A DNA stretch of 64,000 nucleotides from Multifurca ochricompacta. Its lineage: Eukaryota; Basidiomycota; Agaricomycetes; Russulales; Russulaceae. The notes beneath the pieces were generated by a model, which worked only from the letters and a program-made list of their open reading frames with translations, did not search any database and was not told where the DNA came from. The stretch spans positions 1,302,001-1,366,000 of the forward strand of contig WTXG01000002.1 in NCBI GenBank assembly GCA_022496185.1. Direction: 5' to 3'. This document shows positions 59,953 to 64,000 of the stretch, in pieces (positions within the stretch are counted from its first letter, which is position 1; each line of letters opens with the position of its first letter). The position numbers and the translations under genes were made by a program.

Positions 59953-60387
59953 ACACAATCTAACACTCCTATCATCCTTGCCATCGTCACTGTCAGCCGA
60001 TTGTCTTCTCGGGGTGTGGTTTCTCCATAGTAAATTTTAATCGTTTAAGCCGCGTACTACTGTCATTGGCAAGCCGTGGCCGCTTGGCGAGGCCGTGCTC
60101 TGGGGTGTCGGTAACCCAAGGGAGCCTTCAATAGGCTCCGAGGCGACATTCGTGCAATTAATAAGAGCCTCTCGCAGCGGCGATGAGTTGGGACTAGGCA
60201 GCATCGCTTTGATACTGTTCTAAGTTAGGTAGGGAGATACAGGGTGGGAGTCGACGGCTGAGGTCACCGCGACGCGTCAAATGAGCGAGGTCACGTTATC
60301 GTTATTGACGCGTGCTGCACGTGATACATTATACCCATCCCCACCCAGTCAATGAGCAACTAGACTGAGACAGTTTTGTCAAAGAGC
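59953..60387. promoter_or_regulatory. Shared upstream region of the Cdt2-like and LYS12 genes
   Basis: 435 bp between two divergent start codons, with CACGTG at 60318-60323 about 65 bp before LYS12. No gene inside. Confidence 0.5.
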
Positions 60388-62011
<1,624 letters not shown>

Positions 62012-62164
62012 ACGCCGCGAAAATATCATATGCAGCATGTGTATCATATCATATTTTCCCACGGTCCCCAACCATTTTGCATTTTGACAAACTCGCCTGA
62101 GCCGAGCCGTACCATACCTCATTGTTGCCTCACTTGTCTTGTCTTCTCCCTTTTTTTCTACTTA

Positions 62165-63649
62165 ATGGTTCCAATGTCGATTCCACAGAACACTGCTTCT
62201 CCCGACAGCACTCTTAAATCGCGTTCGCCTGTTCGGCCCATGAAATCAAAACCTTCACCTGTCAGCAACTCCACCATGTCAGGAAACAACCCAAGAAAGG
62301 GGGCTCTCCCACCTAAACGCGCACCTCTGGGCGAGATTAGGCCACAGAATCCTCCCGTTCAGGAGCAGTCACAACCCAGAAAACTTGGGCGCCCCTCGAG
62401 CAAGCCTATCCTTGACTGGTTTCAGCGAAAACTCGGCGGGACAGCCAGGACGCGCCGGGCATCCGATGTCTCACGCGGACGAGTCGCTAACGTTGACCAT
62501 GGCCCATCTCCAAGGGACAAACGGCGGCCTGTACTTTCTGACGGTTTCAGAGAACTGACCCGGGTCCAGTCGACCCCTTCTCGCGGGCGGTCAAGTGCAG
62601 ACCGTGAAATGAGGAGACTCAGTCAAGTTGTTCCTAGTACCCTGTCTTCCAGACCGACAGGTATATCAACAAGTACCAATGACGCAACGAGTATCCTTGA
62701 TGACTCAGAAGGGCGGGGAGACGTGTCAACCTACCGCTCCTCTTATGCCCGGGACTCAATGTGGTCTCCCACCAGCAATCTGGAAGCTGACGAAGACGCA
62801 TCCCTGCGGCCACTCCCTCCAAGTTCCCCTCCGTCACCTTCACCTTCTCGTTCGTCATCATCCTACCTCTCAAATTCCCGTACGTTTCAAAGTATGGCAG
62901 CTAGCACCAAGCCCACAACTTTGTTGAGTGTGGACTTGGCTGGCGGGATGGCACATATAGCGCAGGCTCCCCCCACCCCTGGGACAGCTTCGAGGGTTCC
63001 TGCTCATCTATGGTCAAACCTAAGTGGCTCTGGTGGCGGCTCAATATCATTCTCCGCCCTTCCTCCCTCACCGTCTTCCTCTTATTCAACCTCCATTCGG
63101 CTCGACAGCACCCATCCCGTTCAAGCACCACAACATACCACACATCATCCACGCAATAACCCTCGCCCTTCTTCCCCCCCCTTGGATAATGCATCGGTCC
63201 TCACGCTCGCTTCTTCCGCATTCGGTATTCCTGGTGCGCGGATGGGTATCCTGGGGGGTACCAATGATGCCACCTCATTCACCCATTTTTCGCAATTCGG
63301 TGGGAGCCGCCTGGTTGCAGAAGATCGTTCCAGCCACTTCATCCTTGGGGATGACCTAGATGTGGAAGGTGATAGAGACGTCAATGCCAGCGTTCGAGCT
63401 CTCAGGCCTAGGAGTTCGAGAAGAGGTAGCTGGGAGAGCGAGGCAAGCGGTTGGAGTGCGCGCCTCGGAAATGGAGGAACCACTGGATTAAGCCCTGGGG
63501 TACCTGCCCCAGTTAGAGAGAAGAGCCTCCGGTCACTAAGCGTCAAAACTGGTCAAATGAGCGTAGGGGGCAACGAAAATGAGGATGATGACGAATCATT
63601 GGATCGATCAGAGTCACCGAAGGTGACCTCGGAGAAACTCCATGGGTGA
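62165..63649 (+). CDS. Unrecognised S/P/R-rich protein
   Basis: Single exon, 494 residues from the ATG at 62165. I do not recognise it. Basic, Pro/Ser-rich N-terminus (RSPVRPMKSKPSPV, KRAPLGEI), a short ordered-looking WFQRKLGG, then long Ser-rich stretches (PPSSPPSPSPSRSSSS), a few hydrophobic patches (TLLSVDLAGGMAHIAQ; SVLTLASSAFGIPGARMGIL) and an acidic end (NENEDDDESLD). Likely disordered. The composition suggests a phosphorylated regulator; no function can be given. It is only 153 bp downstream of LYS12 on the same strand. Confidence 0.65.
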   Translation: MVPMSIPQNTASPDSTLKSRSPVRPMKSKPSPVSNSTMSGNNPRKGALPPKRAPLGEIRPQNPPVQEQSQPRKLGRPSSKPILDWFQRKLGGTARTRRASDVSRGRVANVDHGPSPRDKRRPVLSDGFRELTRVQSTPSRGRSSADREMRRLSQVVPSTLSSRPTGISTSTNDATSILDDSEGRGDVSTYRSSYARDSMWSPTSNLEADEDASLRPLPPSSPPSPSPSRSSSSYLSNSRTFQSMAASTKPTTLLSVDLAGGMAHIAQAPPTPGTASRVPAHLWSNLSGSGGGSISFSALPPSPSSSYSTSIRLDSTHPVQAPQHTTHHPRNNPRPSSPPLDNASVLTLASSAFGIPGARMGILGGTNDATSFTHFSQFGGSRLVAEDRSSHFILGDDLDVEGDRDVNASVRALRPRSSRRGSWESEASGWSARLGNGGTTGLSPGVPAPVREKSLRSLSVKTGQMSVGGNENEDDDESLDRSESPKVTSEKLHG

Positions 63650-64000
63650 GCTCCGTAGTGAAGAGGCTGATGCTCAATCCGAGTTCCGTTTCTCTTCCAC
63701 GCTCTGCAATTGCAGTATCTGTTCTGTAAGCATTGCTAGGATCATCGTATTTTACCAGTATTTTTCATTCCATTCTGTACTGATGTCAGCTTCGGCCTCT
63801 CATGTTTTTATATTACTTTGATACCCACCATCAGCCAAAGCCCATCGCCTATCACTTGTTGTCCAAATCTTTCTGGGAAAATAAGATGTGTTGTACCCCA
63901 AAGTTGTCAGAATAGATGGATATGAAGGGCCTTATGTGCTCAGACACACAAGGGACTGCAAAGAAGGGAAATGAGACTTGAGTACAATGACCCTTCTCTG
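63650..64000. other. 3' flank at the window edge
   Basis: 350 bp, AT-rich, probably the 3' end of the preceding gene. Nothing else supported. Confidence 0.4.

Overview
This is a gene-dense nuclear segment of a filamentous basidiomycete, most likely an Agaricomycete. The evidence is many short spliceosomal introns (about 45-70 bp) in nearly every gene, intergenic gaps often of only 100-500 bp, and clearly fungal versions of conserved proteins (Rat1, Gcd2, Kcs1, Arg8, Lys12, Sec22, Qcr9, a Mpo1-like protein, an Atg37/ACBD5-like protein). I call 34 loci, one of them a pseudogene. I saw no rRNA, tRNA, CRISPR array or intact mobile element. Exon models were built by hand from splice signals, reading phase and protein family patterns; no database search was run.

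Layout. 1-7 kb: aldehyde dehydrogenase (cut by the window edge), acyl-CoA-binding membrane protein, mitoribosomal mS34, GatC-like amidotransferase subunit, and an orphan basic/acidic protein. 7-12.5 kb: a decayed MFS sugar-transporter pseudogene carrying a small internal inversion, an 11-exon SDR, a Mpo1-like dioxygenase and the SNARE Sec22. 12.7-26 kb: an orphan S/P-rich protein, Rat1 exoribonuclease, eIF2B delta, an MTFP1-like mitochondrial protein, an FHA-forkhead factor, mitoribosomal uS11m and Qcr9. 26-36 kb: a Kcs1-type inositol phosphate kinase, then the one large gene-poor stretch (about 3.9 kb, simple repeats and hairpins), then a CLD1/ABHD5-type hydrolase. 36-50 kb: an orphan protein full of SUMO-consensus motifs, the m6A writer Ime4/METTL3, an Sfr1/Mei5-like recombination factor, TMEM208/Snd2, a SNAPC4-like Myb protein, TAF8, riboflavin kinase and Cwc21. 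50-64 kb: a hotdog thioesterase, Arg8, 5-aminolevulinate synthase, Arl1, a Cdt2-like WD40 protein, homoisocitrate dehydrogenase Lys12 and an orphan S/P-rich protein.

Together these are mostly housekeeping functions: mitochondrial translation and respiration, RNA processing and transcription, heme, lysine, arginine and flavin biosynthesis, and secretory traffic. They are often arranged as head-to-head pairs sharing 90-440 bp promoters; two such pairs are purely mitochondrial (mS34/GatC and uS11m/Qcr9). 

The most notable signals are the roughly 80-bp inversion inside the transporter pseudogene; 13-17-nt microexons with GC-AG introns; a hairpin cluster near 32.8-33.05 kb; a six-site psi-K-x-E protein; and about fifteen single-base frameshifts, nearly all apparent deletions, many in G/C runs. 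The frameshifts fall inside otherwise well-conserved essential genes and look like assembly undercalls rather than gene decay.
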